From: Nepenthes gracilis
Taxonomy: Eukaryota; Streptophyta; Magnoliopsida; Caryophyllales; Nepenthaceae
Assembly: GCA_033239525.1 (NCBI GenBank)
Contig: BSYO01000023.1
Span: forward strand, 62,001 to 126,000
Length of the DNA: 64,000 bases
Direction of reading: 5' to 3'
Shown: positions 35,690 through 47,535 of the stretch, one piece after another
How the letters are laid out: the number at the start of each line of letters is the position of its first letter
Numbering within the stretch: position 1 is the first letter of the stretch
Made by a program: the position numbers and the translations under genes
Notes under the pieces: generated by a model
Database searches by the model: none
What the model was told of the DNA's origin: nothing
Seen by the model: only the letters and a program-made list of their open reading frames with translations

Positions 35690-35708
35690 CCGGCGCCCAT
35701 GGCGCCGG
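35690..35708 (+). promoter_or_regulatory. Start codon in a perfect palindrome (LINE D ORF1)
   Basis: The ORF1 start reads CCGGCGCC-CAT-GGCGCCGG: an 8-bp perfect stem with CAT in the loop and the ATG at 35699-35701. LINE I has the same 19 bases at 41878-41896. Element E has the palindrome CCGGCCATGGCCGG at 38301-38314. Confidence 0.75.
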
Positions 35709-37301
35709 TCCCCAGCTCCCTTCCCAGCTCTCCTCCTTCATCTCCTCCCCCCCCTTCTTCCTCTTCCGCAGACTGAATCCCTCCCGCCACTCTCTCGTCC
35801 CTCTTCTCCCTCTCTCCCTCAATCGCCTCCCCTCTGTTCTTCCCCCCCTCTGTTCCTCCCTCCTCTGCTCCTGGTCCTCTGATGGTTGCTGGTAGCGGCC
35901 CTGCTCGAGTTTCTTGCCCTAGGGTTGCTGTTGGAGTCCCTCCTCAAGTTGAGCTGGCCTCCATTGGCGCCCCTTCTCTCCCTTCCGCTTTTGCGGGCGT
36001 TTCCTCCGAGTCGGGCTCTTTCTACTTGCCCTCGTGGGCAAACGTTGTCAACAAGGACAGCAAGCTCTCAGGTACAACGCTTAAGTATTTCCCTCCCCCC
36101 TCCCCTACTGGCTCTGCTGTTGAGATTTTTCCCCCTGCTGAAGTCATTCAGCAGGGTGACGAGGATTGGAAAGATTATCTTGTGGGTTATTTCTTTGAAA
36201 CCCCCCTAAACTTTTACATTGTTAACCACATTACCCGAAAAATCTGGGCAAAGTTTGGGTTATCCCACGTTGCCGAAATCGATACTGGCTTCTTCCTTTT
36301 TCGTTTTGCCAATGCTGCTCAAATGCAGAAATGCCTAAATCATGGTCCCTGGACCCTTGCTGGGCGGCCTTTCTTCCTCAAGAAATAGTCCCCGAACCAA
36401 ATACTCACAAAAGAAGAACATAACACCTTCCCCATCTGGATTCATCTGAAAGGGGTGCCGGTGCAGTTCTGGACTCCCCTGGGGCTCAGCTAGATTGCCA
36501 GCGCCATAGGCAAGCCTCTACATTTAGATCCTGCAACTGCCAAGAGGGACCGCCTAAAAGTTGCTCGTATATGTGTGGAGATTCCTGCCGCTTTCCTTTA
36601 TCCAGATTGTATCAAAATTAACCTGGGTACAATAGTGGGCTCTTCCCAGGGTGTAGATGTGGTGGTGGAGTATCCCTGGAAGCCTGGTCAAGGGGACCCT
36701 ATCCCTGCTCCACAACGCTCAAAGACCCCGAGAAAATCCCCCTCTAAGCCCAAACCTTCTGGTCGCTTTCCACCTTCAGCTCCAGCAGGCTTGACTCAGA
36801 ATGGCTTAAGTCCTAAGGTAGTGGCTTCCACTGCTGAGGTTTGAGTGAAGCCAGCCAACACTGTGCCAACCTCAAATGCTTTTGCAGCCCTGCAAAATCC
36901 GGAGGATTCCATTCTGCCGGATGAGCCTCAAGGCTTTCCTCCCTCTGAATCTGATAGCTGCAATGCTTTCAAAGCCCTGCAAAATCCGGAGGACTCCTTT
37001 CTGCCGGAGGAGCCTCAGGGCTCTCCCCCCTGATTTAGATAGCAACTTCAGAGATAAAAATTATCCTGCCTGTGATCCTCCCATTCCTGATGGGGTCAAA
37101 CTGGCTGTGATCCACCGTGGTTCGTCCTCCACTAACTTCTCTACAGCCACCAGAAGCTCCCGTACGACTAAGCGGGTGCTGATTGAGGAGCCCCTTGTTC
37201 CGAAAGAAAGGGACGTCGGGCCACCCTCGGTGAAACAATCTACAAAGAACACCAAGGGGGCTAAGAAGAAAATTCCCCCCTCCCCCACACCCAATGGATA
37301 G
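35699..37301 (+). pseudogene. LINE D ORF1 (DUF4283-like, no zinc knuckle)
   Basis: The ATG at 35699 opens a Pro/Ser-rich leader (MAPVPSSLPSSPPSSPPPP) that stops at 35774-35776. The same frame reopens before 35882. The DUF4283-like domain covers about 36050-36620: FPPAEVIQQGDEDWKDYLVG, HITRKIWAKFGL, GFFLFRFANA and NTFPIWIHLKGVPVQFWTP. TAG codons replace conserved Trp twice (FLKK-stop at 36386-36388 and GLS-stop-IASAIG). The usual CCHC motif after VEYPWKP is absent (GQGDPIPAPQRSK instead). The C-terminal part holds a duplicated segment, NAF(A/K)ALQNPEDS(I/F)LP with EPQG (near 36873 and 36962). The frame changes near 37030, and the tail is basic (TKNTKGAKKK), ending PNG-TAG over the ORF2 start. 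Confidence 0.8.
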
Positions 37302-37867
37302 TGTTGCTTGTTGGAATGTTCGGGGGCTAAATGAGGCGCCCAAAATCCAAGACATCAAGCAATTCATTTTGTTCTCAAAATGCCCCATTGTTAGTCTTGT
37401 TGAAACTCGGGTAAAAGAAAATAAGACAGGCCTTATATCCAAAATGCTGATGCCTTCCTAGAATTGGGAGTGGAATTACTCTGACAGCCCTTCCGGCCGT
37501 ATTTGGATTGGTTGGGATGAAAATTTTGTTGATCTGGGTGTCTTGAAAAAAACTGTTCAAATCATCCATTGCAAAGTAATCAATAAAATTGATAATCACT
37601 CATGCTTCTTATGTTTCAACTATGATTCAAATTTGGAGATTGACAGGAGACTTCTTTGGAATGATCTGAGAACCATCCATCACCATATCTACAATAAGGC
37701 CTGGGCTGCTTTGGGGGACTTTAATGCCATTAGAGCTCCTTCTGAAAACTTGGGGTGCTGTTGGAACGGTCCCAGCTCCAGAGCACTTGACAGATGTCTC
37801 TATGATTGCAACTTGCATGATCTAAACTTTACCGGCGCTTTTTTCACCTGGAACGACAGTAGAAATC
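37294..37867 (+). pseudogene. LINE D ORF2, APE-type endonuclease (first part)
   Basis: It starts ATGGATAGT and overlaps the ORF1 stop by 8 bases. Motifs of the apurinic-like endonuclease are in order: SVACWNVRGLN (metal-binding Asn), IVSLVETRVKEN (catalytic Glu), GRIWIGWD, AWAALGDFNAI (Asp/Asn) and FFTWNDS. This domain nicks target DNA to prime reverse transcription. A TAG stands for a conserved Trp in PS-stop-NWEWNYS near 37460. The frame is cut at NDSR by insert H and resumes at 63011. Confidence 0.85.
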
Positions 37868-37928
37868 AGGCAACCCCATAAGAGGTACACAAATACCAGG
37901 ATCATCAGCACCAAGGAACAACGACCCA

Positions 37929-38163
37929 ATGACCCAATGGACTGCTGAGGAATGGACTGCTGAGGTTATAGTCAATGACCCAATGCATTATGCCCTCCGA
38001 TGCTTACTTGGTGAGAATGATTCTCAGTCTTTTTTCAACTCCATCACCAAGGAACAACGAGGTGTTTTGTTCGATTTCATTGATTCATGTTGGTCTGATG
38101 TGTCTGACGATACAAAGAATATTTTCAGATCTTCCTTCCCATTGGCGGAGGATTATATGAAGT
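37929..38163 (+). pseudogene. Unrecognised ORF of insert H, N-terminal piece
   Basis: From about 37953 the frame reads WTAEVIVNDPMHYALRCLLG, then SFFNSITKEQRGVLFDFIDS, CWSDVSDDTKNIF and SFPLAEDYMK. It is then cut by element E. The second piece (61164-61363) continues in phase across the target-site duplication. Composition and helix-rich pattern look like a HEAT/ARM-type or other soluble eukaryotic protein. No LINE, gag or transposase motif is visible. The first codons overlap filler DNA, so the native N-terminus is lost. I do not recognise the family. Confidence 0.5.
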
Positions 38164-38306
38164 GTCCCCCGAGTGCCTGTGGCCTGGTTTGGAGTTGCAA
38201 GGCCGGGAATTTTTATCCTGTTGCTTAGAGAGAGAAGCTCTTGCTTCACTCTAGAAATTCAAATTCGTGCGGCCTTTGGGTTTGCGTCTTCTGGTTGCCG
38301 CCGGCC

Positions 38307-38659
38307 ATGGCCGGTCCGCTGCCGGCCCCGGTTGGGCCCCGTCTGGACTCGCCCTCCTCTTCTTCCCCATCTCCTCCTCCTTCGACGCCCTCCGTCTCAA
38401 AATCCGTCAGTGGCGATCCTATTCTCTTCCCGCAGCTGAAGAAAACTGACGATGCCCACCGACCTGCGCCTGATGCTTCCTTCCTGGCTTGTTCGAAACC
38501 TAAGGAGCTCTGTACCAGTAACGTGCGTGCCGTTGTTTCTCATCCTCCTTGGAACGTGGTCATCCAGTCAGATTTTGCTGGGCTGGTAAGTGATTTATCT
38601 TACTACCCCCCTCAAAATCCCAATAGTGACCCGAAACCCATCTTCCCCCTTCTGATTTT
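38307..38659 (+). pseudogene. Element E ORF1, N-terminal piece
   Basis: It starts MAGPLPAPVGPRLDS inside the palindrome CCGGCCATGGCCGG. A Ser/Pro-rich leader follows and then PWNVVIQSDFAGLVSDLSYY, which in relatives directly precedes the DUF4283-like domain. LINE G cuts it near 38659; the frame continues at about 53787 with SPPPDVVDQG. Confidence 0.75.
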
Positions 38660-38795
38660 TTTTTTGGTAAGTAAGTGTGTAATTTGGATTAATGGGAGAA
38701 AAAATTACAAAAAATTATGTTATAACTCCAAGTTTTTTGACTTGGAGTTAGACCATAAAACGCTAGGGCATACCCCGAGCAACTAGTACACCAGA

Positions 38796-40945
38796 GAATT
38801 TCTCAAAAAACCTAAGAGGAACTATCTAACAAAAGAACAAAAGAGAAAAACTGCCCGCAGGCAGCCAGAGGATCCATCAGCAGCAAGGCCGGCCACCTCT
38901 CAATTTCCCACGCAAGAGCACAGCAGCCGGATACCAAAAACAAGAACAGCCCATCCAACATCAGCAGCATAGAGGGCTGCACATCAACATCTACACAGTC
39001 AACATCAAGGTGTAGCAAGATCCCAACCAGTTCCTCGAAGTTTAAGATCAGCATGAGATTCTGTTCCTCGAAAAGCGCCCTGCAGGCACATTGCTGAACT
39101 GCAGACCCACCAGCAGAAACGAATTGTTCAGCAGTCAAATTTGCAGGCAAACAGGTTCCCAACCCAGCAAGACCTGCTTCCGAACACAGCTTCATTCAGC
39201 AGCCTTCAATTGCTTTAGTGCACAAAAACATCTGCACCAATCCAGCAGCATAAAAGTCGAGTTCAAGGACAGCAGCAATTACAGCCCCAAAACAAGACAG
39301 CATTCGAGCATTCCAGTAAACAGAGAACTTTGCATTACATCAGCAAATACTTCAGCATCAACACCGCAACACAGAATAGTGCTGAGGCAGAAACCATGGG
39401 CTTCATCAGCAAACACTTACAACAAAACTCCCCACACCATAACAACAAGGCACCCAATACCAGCATAGCAAATACTTCAGCATCACAACTCCTCATCGCT
39501 CCCAGCACCAGCATGAGTGTCCATGCAGGCCAGCGCTACCACACCCAACCGCATTAAAGACACTCCCATCCGCATATTGATTGTGGAGTTCAGCCCATAA
39601 CAATACTCTAGGAGGCAATGCAGCAAAACAGAGTTCCAAGAAAACTAGCAACAACGATCACATAGCTGCCTCAAACGTTGCACCAAACCATTGACATTTC
39701 ATCAGCAGCCAAAAATTTGAGCATCAAAATTCAGGACAGCAAGCATGGGCCTCAGCAGATCTGCAACATCAAGCAGCAACCAGGCCATGAACCGAGAGTA
39801 TAACCGTGAGAGAACATACAAAACAGCAGCAATGATTGCTTTGGTGCACCAAAAACAGCCCCATCAACCAAGAAGTAGATCTACCAATTTTGGAGCCAAC
39901 GGCAGTTTCAGCCCCAGACCAGATAGCAGCAACACTACTGCACAGCCATCTTAAAAGTCAGCCAAACAGCATCGAAATAATGGACATCAGCAGCGAGCCA
40001 ACAAAACCTGAGGCTGGATCCCAACACCATCATACACAAGCAACCAACCTTCCAATCCAATATGCCCAGAGGCAGAGAAACAACAGACTAAATGCAACAT
40101 CCATAGAAATAACTACTTCTGGCAGAGACAATATCAGATCAAGAAAATCGGTGGCAGCACAAGTCCATCTGCAAAACCCTCCAAGTAGCATAATGGATGG
40201 AACCAGATGCAACCATTGGCATCCGGTTTTAACGCAGCCCATTCAACAAACAGTATGAAATGCAGCACCTATGAATTAGCATCATATCCTGCGCCACCCA
40301 TTGATACCATTCTGCCCAAGCATCTCCAGCTCATTCCCCAAAACAGCATCAGCATAGACCAAACGAAGTAGCCACAAAACTCAGATATCAGTACACAGAC
40401 AGCAACAAGCTCCAGAGCACCAAATACCCAACTAACCATTAAGAAATCAGCACCTATCTAGTGAATTAAGCACCACATTCCCTGGATACAACCACACTTC
40501 ACTAGCTCGCATCAACAAAGTCCCAACGGATCCAAAGGAGAGCCGAAATCATTGACCCCAATCCACACCCAGGCAGAACAAATGCAATATCAACAGCAAG
40601 GAAATTCACTTCAAGAATCCAGCATCAACAACCGTCAGTAGCCAACCAGCCAGGCTAAGCAGACACAATCGCACACTATTTTTTTTTTTTTTGGGAGGGG
40701 AATGGGAGAAAGAATTGCGGAAAGGGACATAGCACTTTTCGAGCAACAAGATCCCTCAATACAAAGCTCAACACAAATAAGCCAAGACCGGGACCCAAAC
40801 CCCCAAAAGGGCCAACCGAACCAACCGGCAGCGAACGCAAAAACACCTCGCATGGAAGACAATAGCCGCCAAAGATCAGCCAGAAGGAAGGGGCAGCATC
40901 ATCTACAGATCAAACTCATCCCCTCATATATATATATATATATAT
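38796..40945 (-). other. 3' untranslated region of LINE G
   Basis: On the minus strand the region is G/T-rich (CAG/ACA-rich on plus) with no long ORF. It begins with an (AT)n microsatellite right after the ORF2 stop (40926-40946) and has an A-run near 40681-40693. Plus-strand frames such as 39836-40258 are antisense shadows. Confidence 0.75.
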
Positions 40946-41736
40946 TTAAATACCCCACCGCATCCGAGTCGACCTGGAGACATCCTTGTCAGGCACCTCG
41001 ATGGTCTTTAGTTTAAGTCTCACAACATTAACCACTGAAGAGAAAATTTGGGAAATGTCCTGGGGGGGAGATTTTTGGAATATACGGTTATTTCGCTCCC
41101 TCCATATAAAATACACCGTGGCGGCCAGAGATAATCGTTTAGAGATAGCCAGAAGGTTCTTCCCTTTCCAGATAGAAGCAGCCCAAGATATGTTTTGATT
41201 CCATTCAGGGTGAGGCCACAAGAATACTGAGTGTCTACGAATATTTTCCCATAAAGCTCTGGAGAATTGGCAAGAAAAGAATAGATGACCAAGATCTTCA
41301 TTTCCAGAGTTACAGAGAGAACATCGGGGAGACAAGTTTGGGATATAATGGAGGCGGTCCATGATATTCAATCTACCTTTAATGGCAAGCCAAAGGGTAA
41401 AAGCGTGGGACGGGATATGTGATGGACCCCACACCAAAATAGCCCAATTAACCTTCGGTTTGGGAGGATGGATGAGATGATACGCAGATTTAGTCGTGAA
41501 TTTGCCCATGCCATTCCCACTCCACCTCAATGTGTCTTTTTGATTACTTCTGGGGGGATTTTTCGGCATATTCATAGCAAGGTGGGATACCTCAGTGTCA
41601 AAAGGGTTAGGCCAAGACCAGCCATTATTCCTAATTATAGCGTCAACCTTAACATCCCGGTGCAAGCCCGAAACAAGCCGAGTACAATCAGTGCTCACCT
41701 CGCTGAGGGGACCAAGGGGGTGCCAGTTGTCGTGCC
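40946..41736 (-). pseudogene. LINE G ORF2, C-terminal part with zf-RVT
   Basis: The minus-strand frame starts WHDNWHPLGPLSEV, exactly where the piece ending at 50425 (DGSDTFL) leaves off. It continues through PPKPKVNWAILVWGPSHIP, SHAFTLWLAIKGRLNIMDR, the knuckle CSLCNSGNEDLGHLFFSC and LAATVYFIWRERNNRIF, ending RMRWGI-stop. It is open throughout this stretch. Confidence 0.85.
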
Positions 41737-41886
41737 AAGGGTTAGGCCAAGACCAGCCACCTCTGTCGATTTTGAATCCTGACGACACTGTTCATCTTCC
41801 CGGTGGTGTCTTCGTTTCCTTCCAGCTAATCCAGTTTCCCGTTTTCAAATCTAACTGAGCCCGACTTCAACCCCCTGCCGGCGCCC

Positions 41887-43949
41887 ATGGCGCCGGTCGA
41901 CCTCCCTCTGCATTGCTGTCCGAACTCCTCGAAGCTCTCCCCCCCCGACCTTCATTCGCCCTCTTATCTAAATACGATTTCTTCCGTCTGCTCTCGGCCC
42001 GCCACTCCCTGGCCTCATGGCCCCCAACCCCAATCCTGTTCTACCCATTCCACTTCCTCTCCGCACGTCGTTGCATCCCCATCTTCGTCCTCAGCGTTAT
42101 GCCGCCATAGCCAGATTCGCCGCTCCCTCTCTTCCCCTTCGGTGACGATGCTGCCCTTCTCTCTGCTTACTTCTCCTTCCCCGAATCTTCAACCCCCCCT
42201 AATTCCCACATCTCGTCCGGCCTCCTGGGCTCTCTTCCTTCCCTTTCCCCCTCGATTGCCTCTTTCAGCCATGGTGAGTCCCCCATTGATTATATGAAAG
42301 CGGGCTCTTGCTCTGTCTCTACGGGTCCGTCCGGTTCTTCCCTCTCGGCTGCCCTCCTCCACGGCGTCGGCTCCCCGGGGCCGTATGCCATGGTGATCAA
42401 ATTAGCTCTCCTCTCAATCCGGGCGATTCTGGTTCGTGGCTTGCTCTCACGGATCTCCTTTAGGTTTGGTAAATCGGCGGGGAAGTGTGGAGAAGGATGT
42501 CTGCCCGTCTGGTCCTACGGCTTTTCTTCGGGACTTTGTGATCAACGGCTTGCCCACGGTTCGATTCAGACTTCCAAAGCCGGTGGGCCCTCCACTATTG
42601 ATGTTTCTGGCGCCACCATTGATAGTGGCTCTTGCTCGCCAGGTGTCTCTTGGACATCAGTTGTTGAGAAAAGGGCTATTGGAGGTAAGTGTCCTCTGAA
42701 ATTTTACCCTCCGATCACTTCCGACTTGGAAAATATCATATTATCCCCCCCTCCTGAGGTTATTAAACAGGGGTCGGACTTGTGGGGTACCACCCTTGTT
42801 GGTTACTTTGTTGGCGACCCCGTCCATTTTAATGTAGTTAGCTTTATCACAAAGAAAATCTGGAAAAGATTTGAACTGCAACATGTGGCCGGAAACGAAT
42901 CAGGTTTCTTTTTCTTCCGCTTCGCCTCAAGCCAAATGCTTGAAAAATGCTGGCTAATGGCCCGTGGTTGATTCTTTGGGCATGCTTTCTTTCTTAAAAA
43001 ATGGTGGCCCGGTATGATGTTATCTCGTGAGGATCACAAATCCTTCCCTACCCGGATCACCATGTCGGGATCCCGGTTGAATCTTTGGACCCCATTGGGC
43101 TTAAGTTGGATCGAGAGTGCGGTAGGCAAACCTCTCTTTTTAGACCCAGTCACTGAAAAACTTGAACGTTTGGGTTTTGCGAGGGTTTGTGTTGAAATGG
43201 GGGTCAATGCCCCTCGGCCGGGATCTGTGAAGGTTCACGCTAGAGGCTGTGCCGATCACCCGTCTGATTATCTATGCGAAATCAAAATTGAGTACCAGCA
43301 TAGGCCGGCGCATAGGACCGTTTCTGAAAAGATTAGGAACAAGAATCACGCTTTCAAAAATTCTTGGATTCCAAAGCAAACGGTTTCTTCCCAGGGCATC
43401 CTCCCATCTCCCGGCTCCCCTAGGATAGTCTCCCGTCCAAAATCTCCGGTTGGTGCGGCCCCCCTAACCATTGTTACTGAATGTAAGGCTATAACGACTT
43501 CTAACTCGTTTATAGCCTTACAGGAGGATTTTCATGAGCCTCCTCCCGGTCGCAATTGCTCGACTTTGTTCGGTGCACGGAGTTGGCGGTGGTCGACCCC
43601 ATTCGGCCTCATAGACCTGTCGCTATCAACTCTCCTAGTCGTCCTCCTAAGTCATCTACCTCTCCCGAGACCGGGAGCCCCACTCGCCATCCCGAGCCTC
43701 CCGGTCCCCTTAAAATGAGGCCAAATGGATCTTCCTCTCGAACCGAGTTGTCGACTCTTCTAATCATCATCCTCCTCTCACACCAGATGCTACGATGGTC
43801 TCCACTCATCGTGATCCTCCCTATGGAACCCCTGGTTGCCTTAATAGTGCTGGCCCCTTCCCAAAAACTAAGGTGCGTGTCTCCGCTCGGAGGAATAAAA
43901 AATCTCGGGGTTTAAAAATCAGCCCCCCGCACCCTCTATTCATGACTAG
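41887..43949 (+). pseudogene. LINE I ORF1 (DUF4283-like, no zinc knuckle)
   Basis: The start lies in the loop of CCGGCGCC-CAT-GGCGCCGG. A Pro/Ser-rich leader follows, with frame changes between about 42050 and 42560. The DUF4283-like domain is readable at 42590-43200: SPPPEVIKQGSDLWGTTLVG, SFITKKIWKRFEL, ESGFFFFRFAS, a TGA for Trp at 42969-42971 (ARG-stop-FFGHAF), HKSFPTRITMSG and LGFARVCVEMGVN. Where relatives have CCHC this copy has IEYQHRPAHRTVSEK. SNSFIALQEDF follows. The C-terminus is basic (RNKKSRG) and ends IHD-TAG, overlapping ORF2. Confidence 0.8.
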
Positions 43950-46900
43950 TATTGCTGTTGGAATGTGAGGGGCCTTAATGGGTTTGTAAAAGCCCATGAA
44001 GTCTGCTGACCTCATTAGCTCCCATAGGTGTAGCATAGCTGGCTTGGTGGAAACCAAAGTCGCGGAAAAAAACTCTTTGGCTGTTTCTACCAGAATTAGA
44101 CCCAATTGGTCTTGGATCATGAACTACTCTGCGTCCCCGAATGGTCGGATTTGGGTGGGCTGGGACCCCACCTTGGTTTCATGCAATGTTCTCGCCTTGG
44201 AGGATCAGGTCGTCCACCTTGAAGTCCTTTTCCTCGAGGAGAATACCCGTTGCTTTTTGTCTTTCATCTATGGTGCTAACTCTGAAATCTCTCGTAGGCT
44301 CCTTTGGGATAGCCTTCGGATGATGTCTAACCATCCGGGCAACCTCCCGTGGGCTGCTCTTGGGGACTTCAACGCCATCTGATCCCCTTCTGAGGCCTTG
44401 GGCGGTATCTGGCACAATAAAAGCTCGCTTGATCTACACCATTGTCTTAGAGATTGTGATCTTGACGACGTTTGCCATGAGGGTATGCACTATACCTGGA
44501 ATGATGGCGCGATTCGTCCCTTCGCATATTGTAAAGCTTGATCGAGTGGTTGCGAATGGTCACCGGTTTGATAAATTCAGGCGGGCTAAGGCCCTCTTTC
44601 CCCCGCTAGCCTCTCCGATCATTCGCCCTGTATTCTTCTCACTTTCGGTTTTCCCCAGGAAAAGAGGGATGTTCCGTTTCAATAATTTCCTCACAAAATC
44701 CCCAAATTTTCACCCTTTGGTTCTTTGAGGCTTGGTGGACGTCACCTTTGGATATCCGATGTTGGTGCTGGTGACTCGTCTTAAGTTGGTGAAAAGGCTC
44801 AAAAAGCTTAATGTCCACGAAGGTGATGTCCATGAGGAGGTTACCCTTTGAGGACAAAGCTTGAGGAGATTCAGGGTCAATCCCCTCCTAACCTTGTGTG
44901 TCACCTTGAAGAACGTAGATGCAAGGATGCCTACCTTGATGCGCTGGCCAAGGAAGCCGACCTTACTAAGCAAAAAGCTAAGTTAAGGTGGCTCAAAGAA
45001 GGGGATCGAGTGTAATAAATTCTTCTTTAAGATTAATGGAAACCATAATAAGAATCGGATCATCTCGCTCCTTGATCATGATGGGACTCCTACCAATGGA
45101 ATCGAAAATGTCCAAAATCTGATTGTAGATCACTTTAGTAAGGCTCTTGGGACTGGTCGCACGTACGGGTCGGCCGACGCGGAGCGCATTCGCCCTTACA
45201 TCCTCCACACGGTGCCTGAATCACTTATGGACCTTCTCGAAGGCCCTGTAAGTGACGAAGAGATTCGTAAGACCATTTTCTCTATAGGTGATTATAGAAC
45301 CCCGGGCCCTGATGGGTTCAGTGCCCTTTTCTTTAAGGATGCATGGGATATCGTGGGTCAATCTGTTTGTGAAGCAATCCGTGATTTCTTCACTCATGGT
45401 TTGCTCCTCAAACAAATGAACTCTACGATCATTAGTCTGATCCCTAAGATTCAGTCTCCTCGGCTGGTCTCTGATTACCGTCCCATTTCCTACTGTAAAG
45501 TCATCTACAAAGTTATCTCGAAGATCATTGCCAATCGTTTAAAGATGACGTTACCTTATCTGGTTGATAAGTGCCAGACGGCCTTTGTGGCGGGTCGCCA
45601 AATCAGTGACAACATTCTTCTGGCCCAAGAACTCCTCCACAAGTACCATCGGGTCAAGGTCCTCCTCATTTGTACTTTGAAAATTGACCTCATGAAAGCC
45701 TATGACTCTGTTCATTGGGATTTCATCATATCTGTCCGACCATCATGAACTTCCGCCCAAAATGATAAATTGGATTAGGCAATGTATTACCCCCCCTCGT
45801 ACTCGCTCAATATTAATGGGGAAGCGGGGTTTCTTCAAAGGGGGTAAAGGTCTTCGCAAGGTGATCCAATGTCTCCTTACCTCTTTGTGTTGGTGATGGA
45901 AGTGTTGAATGGCATCATTGATCTTAAGGCCCGTAGGAATAATAATTTCACATTTCATTGGAAGTGTGAAGCGACTCATCTTGTCATGCTGGCCTTTGCC
46001 GATGACCTTCTCCTATTCTCTCAGCTGACGTATGCTCCATCCAGATTCTCAAGGAATGCCTTGAGGAATTCTATTGGCTTTTGGGTTTGTCGGCGAACAT
46101 AAATAAGAGTGAGACCTTTATCGCTCTAAAGACCCAGTACGATTTCGAACATTGTTGATGTTTTGGGCTTCAAAGTGGGCTCTCTCCCATTAGATACCTC
46201 GGTGTCCCTCCGATCTCTACCAGCTGTCGATTCGTGATTGCACGATCCTTACAGAAAATTACCCGACGCATTAAATCTTGGAAAAACAGGTGGCTCTCTT
46301 TTGGAGGCCGATTACAATTGATTGCATCGATTCTCTCATCTGTCCACCTCTATTGGGCTTCGATCTTCATCCTTCCTAAATCCATTCTTAAGCGGATCGA
46401 TTTGTATCTTGAGGCGATTTCTATGGAATGGATCTGCGGAAGGTAGGACTAATGCAAAAGTGGCTTGGTGACATCTGCTACCCAAAAGCGAAGGAGGATT
46501 GGGTATCAAGCATTTGCAGGCTCAAAATAAAGCCCTCATCCGTAAACTCCTTTGGCGCATCCCGTCTAAAGACCCCGATTCGGCTTGGTCTTCTTGGGCC
46601 CACAAGACTAGAATCAAGGATCGGTGTATTTGGACTCTCAAAGTTCCCGACGCTTCCCGGAGTTGGAAGAAAATCATGAGTCTCCGTCCTTTCATGTACG
46701 CCCACACCTCTAAGATCATCGGAGATGGCTTGGATACCTTTGTCTGGCATGACCACTGGCATCCTAGTGGCCCCCTTAATAGTGTTTGCTACGAACGCAT
46801 TCGTACTATCACTGGTCTATCGAGAGACGCCAAGGTATCCCAGATTATTAGAAATGACCAGTGGGCTTGGCCTAACCCTTATGATCAGGAGGTCTCGTGC

Positions 46901-47535
46901 TTAGCTGAAAACATGCCCCTTTACCTTCCCAATGCCGAGCGAAAAGACTCTCTTCGTTGGATTGGATGCCAAAATGGTATTTTTTCGACTAAGATCGCCT
47001 ACCTCCTTTTTCACCCCCTAAGCCGAAAGTGGGTTGGACCAAATTAGTCGGGGCCCTCTTCATATCCCCGCCCATGCTTTTACCCTTTTGTTGGCAATCA
47101 AAGGCAGGCTTAATACATCCGACCGTGTTCACGGCATCTCGAATCTCTCTCTTTCCTGCTCTCTCTCTGTGACTCGGATGCTGAAAATCATGACCATCTT
47201 TTTTTCTCCTGTCCGTTCACTAAATCGATATGGACCACCATCCAAAGGAATGCCGGAATTTATTGGCCTTACCCAAACCTGTCACAAAACGTCATATGGG
47301 CTGCTCACATTTGGAAAGGAAAAAATCTATCTGCTGTGTCCAAACGACTCTCTCTAGCGGCGACTGTCTATTATATTTGGAGAGGACGAAACAACCGGGT
47401 GTGGAGAATCAAATGCCCTCAGGACATTTCCCTTTTATGCTCTCAGATATCAAATGCTGTTCGGGATAAGCTGAAGGTCTCTTTGCCCCGTGCTGGTCTC
47501 CAGCATCGCTCGTTAGCTAGGCGCTGGTTATTTTA
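43942..47535 (+). pseudogene. LINE I ORF2: endonuclease, reverse transcriptase, zf-RVT, frame-broken
   Basis: Domains in order are as follows. The APE-type endonuclease holds WNVRGLNGF, IAGLVETKVAE, GRIWVGWD and WAALGDFNAI, then TGA (probably from CGA), and TWNDGA. The RT follows: TPGPDGFSALFFKDAW, ISLIPKIQSP, LKIDLMKAYDSVHWDF, MSPYLFVLVMEVLNGI and catalytic LAFADDLLLFS near 45990-46020. Then come KSWKNRWLSFGGRLQLIAS and LEAISMEW (frame alternates with FLWNGS), then KDRCIWTLKVPD and the zf-RVT segment, ending RRWLF-TAA. At least eight frame changes by 1-2 bases were seen. Catalytic residues themselves are intact. Confidence 0.85.

Noticed and set aside
36845..37033. Separate small gene encoding the NAF-ALQNPEDS repeat
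   Set aside because: It lies inside the LINE D ORF1 frame between DUF4283 and the basic tail. The apparent start follows an in-frame nonsense change.
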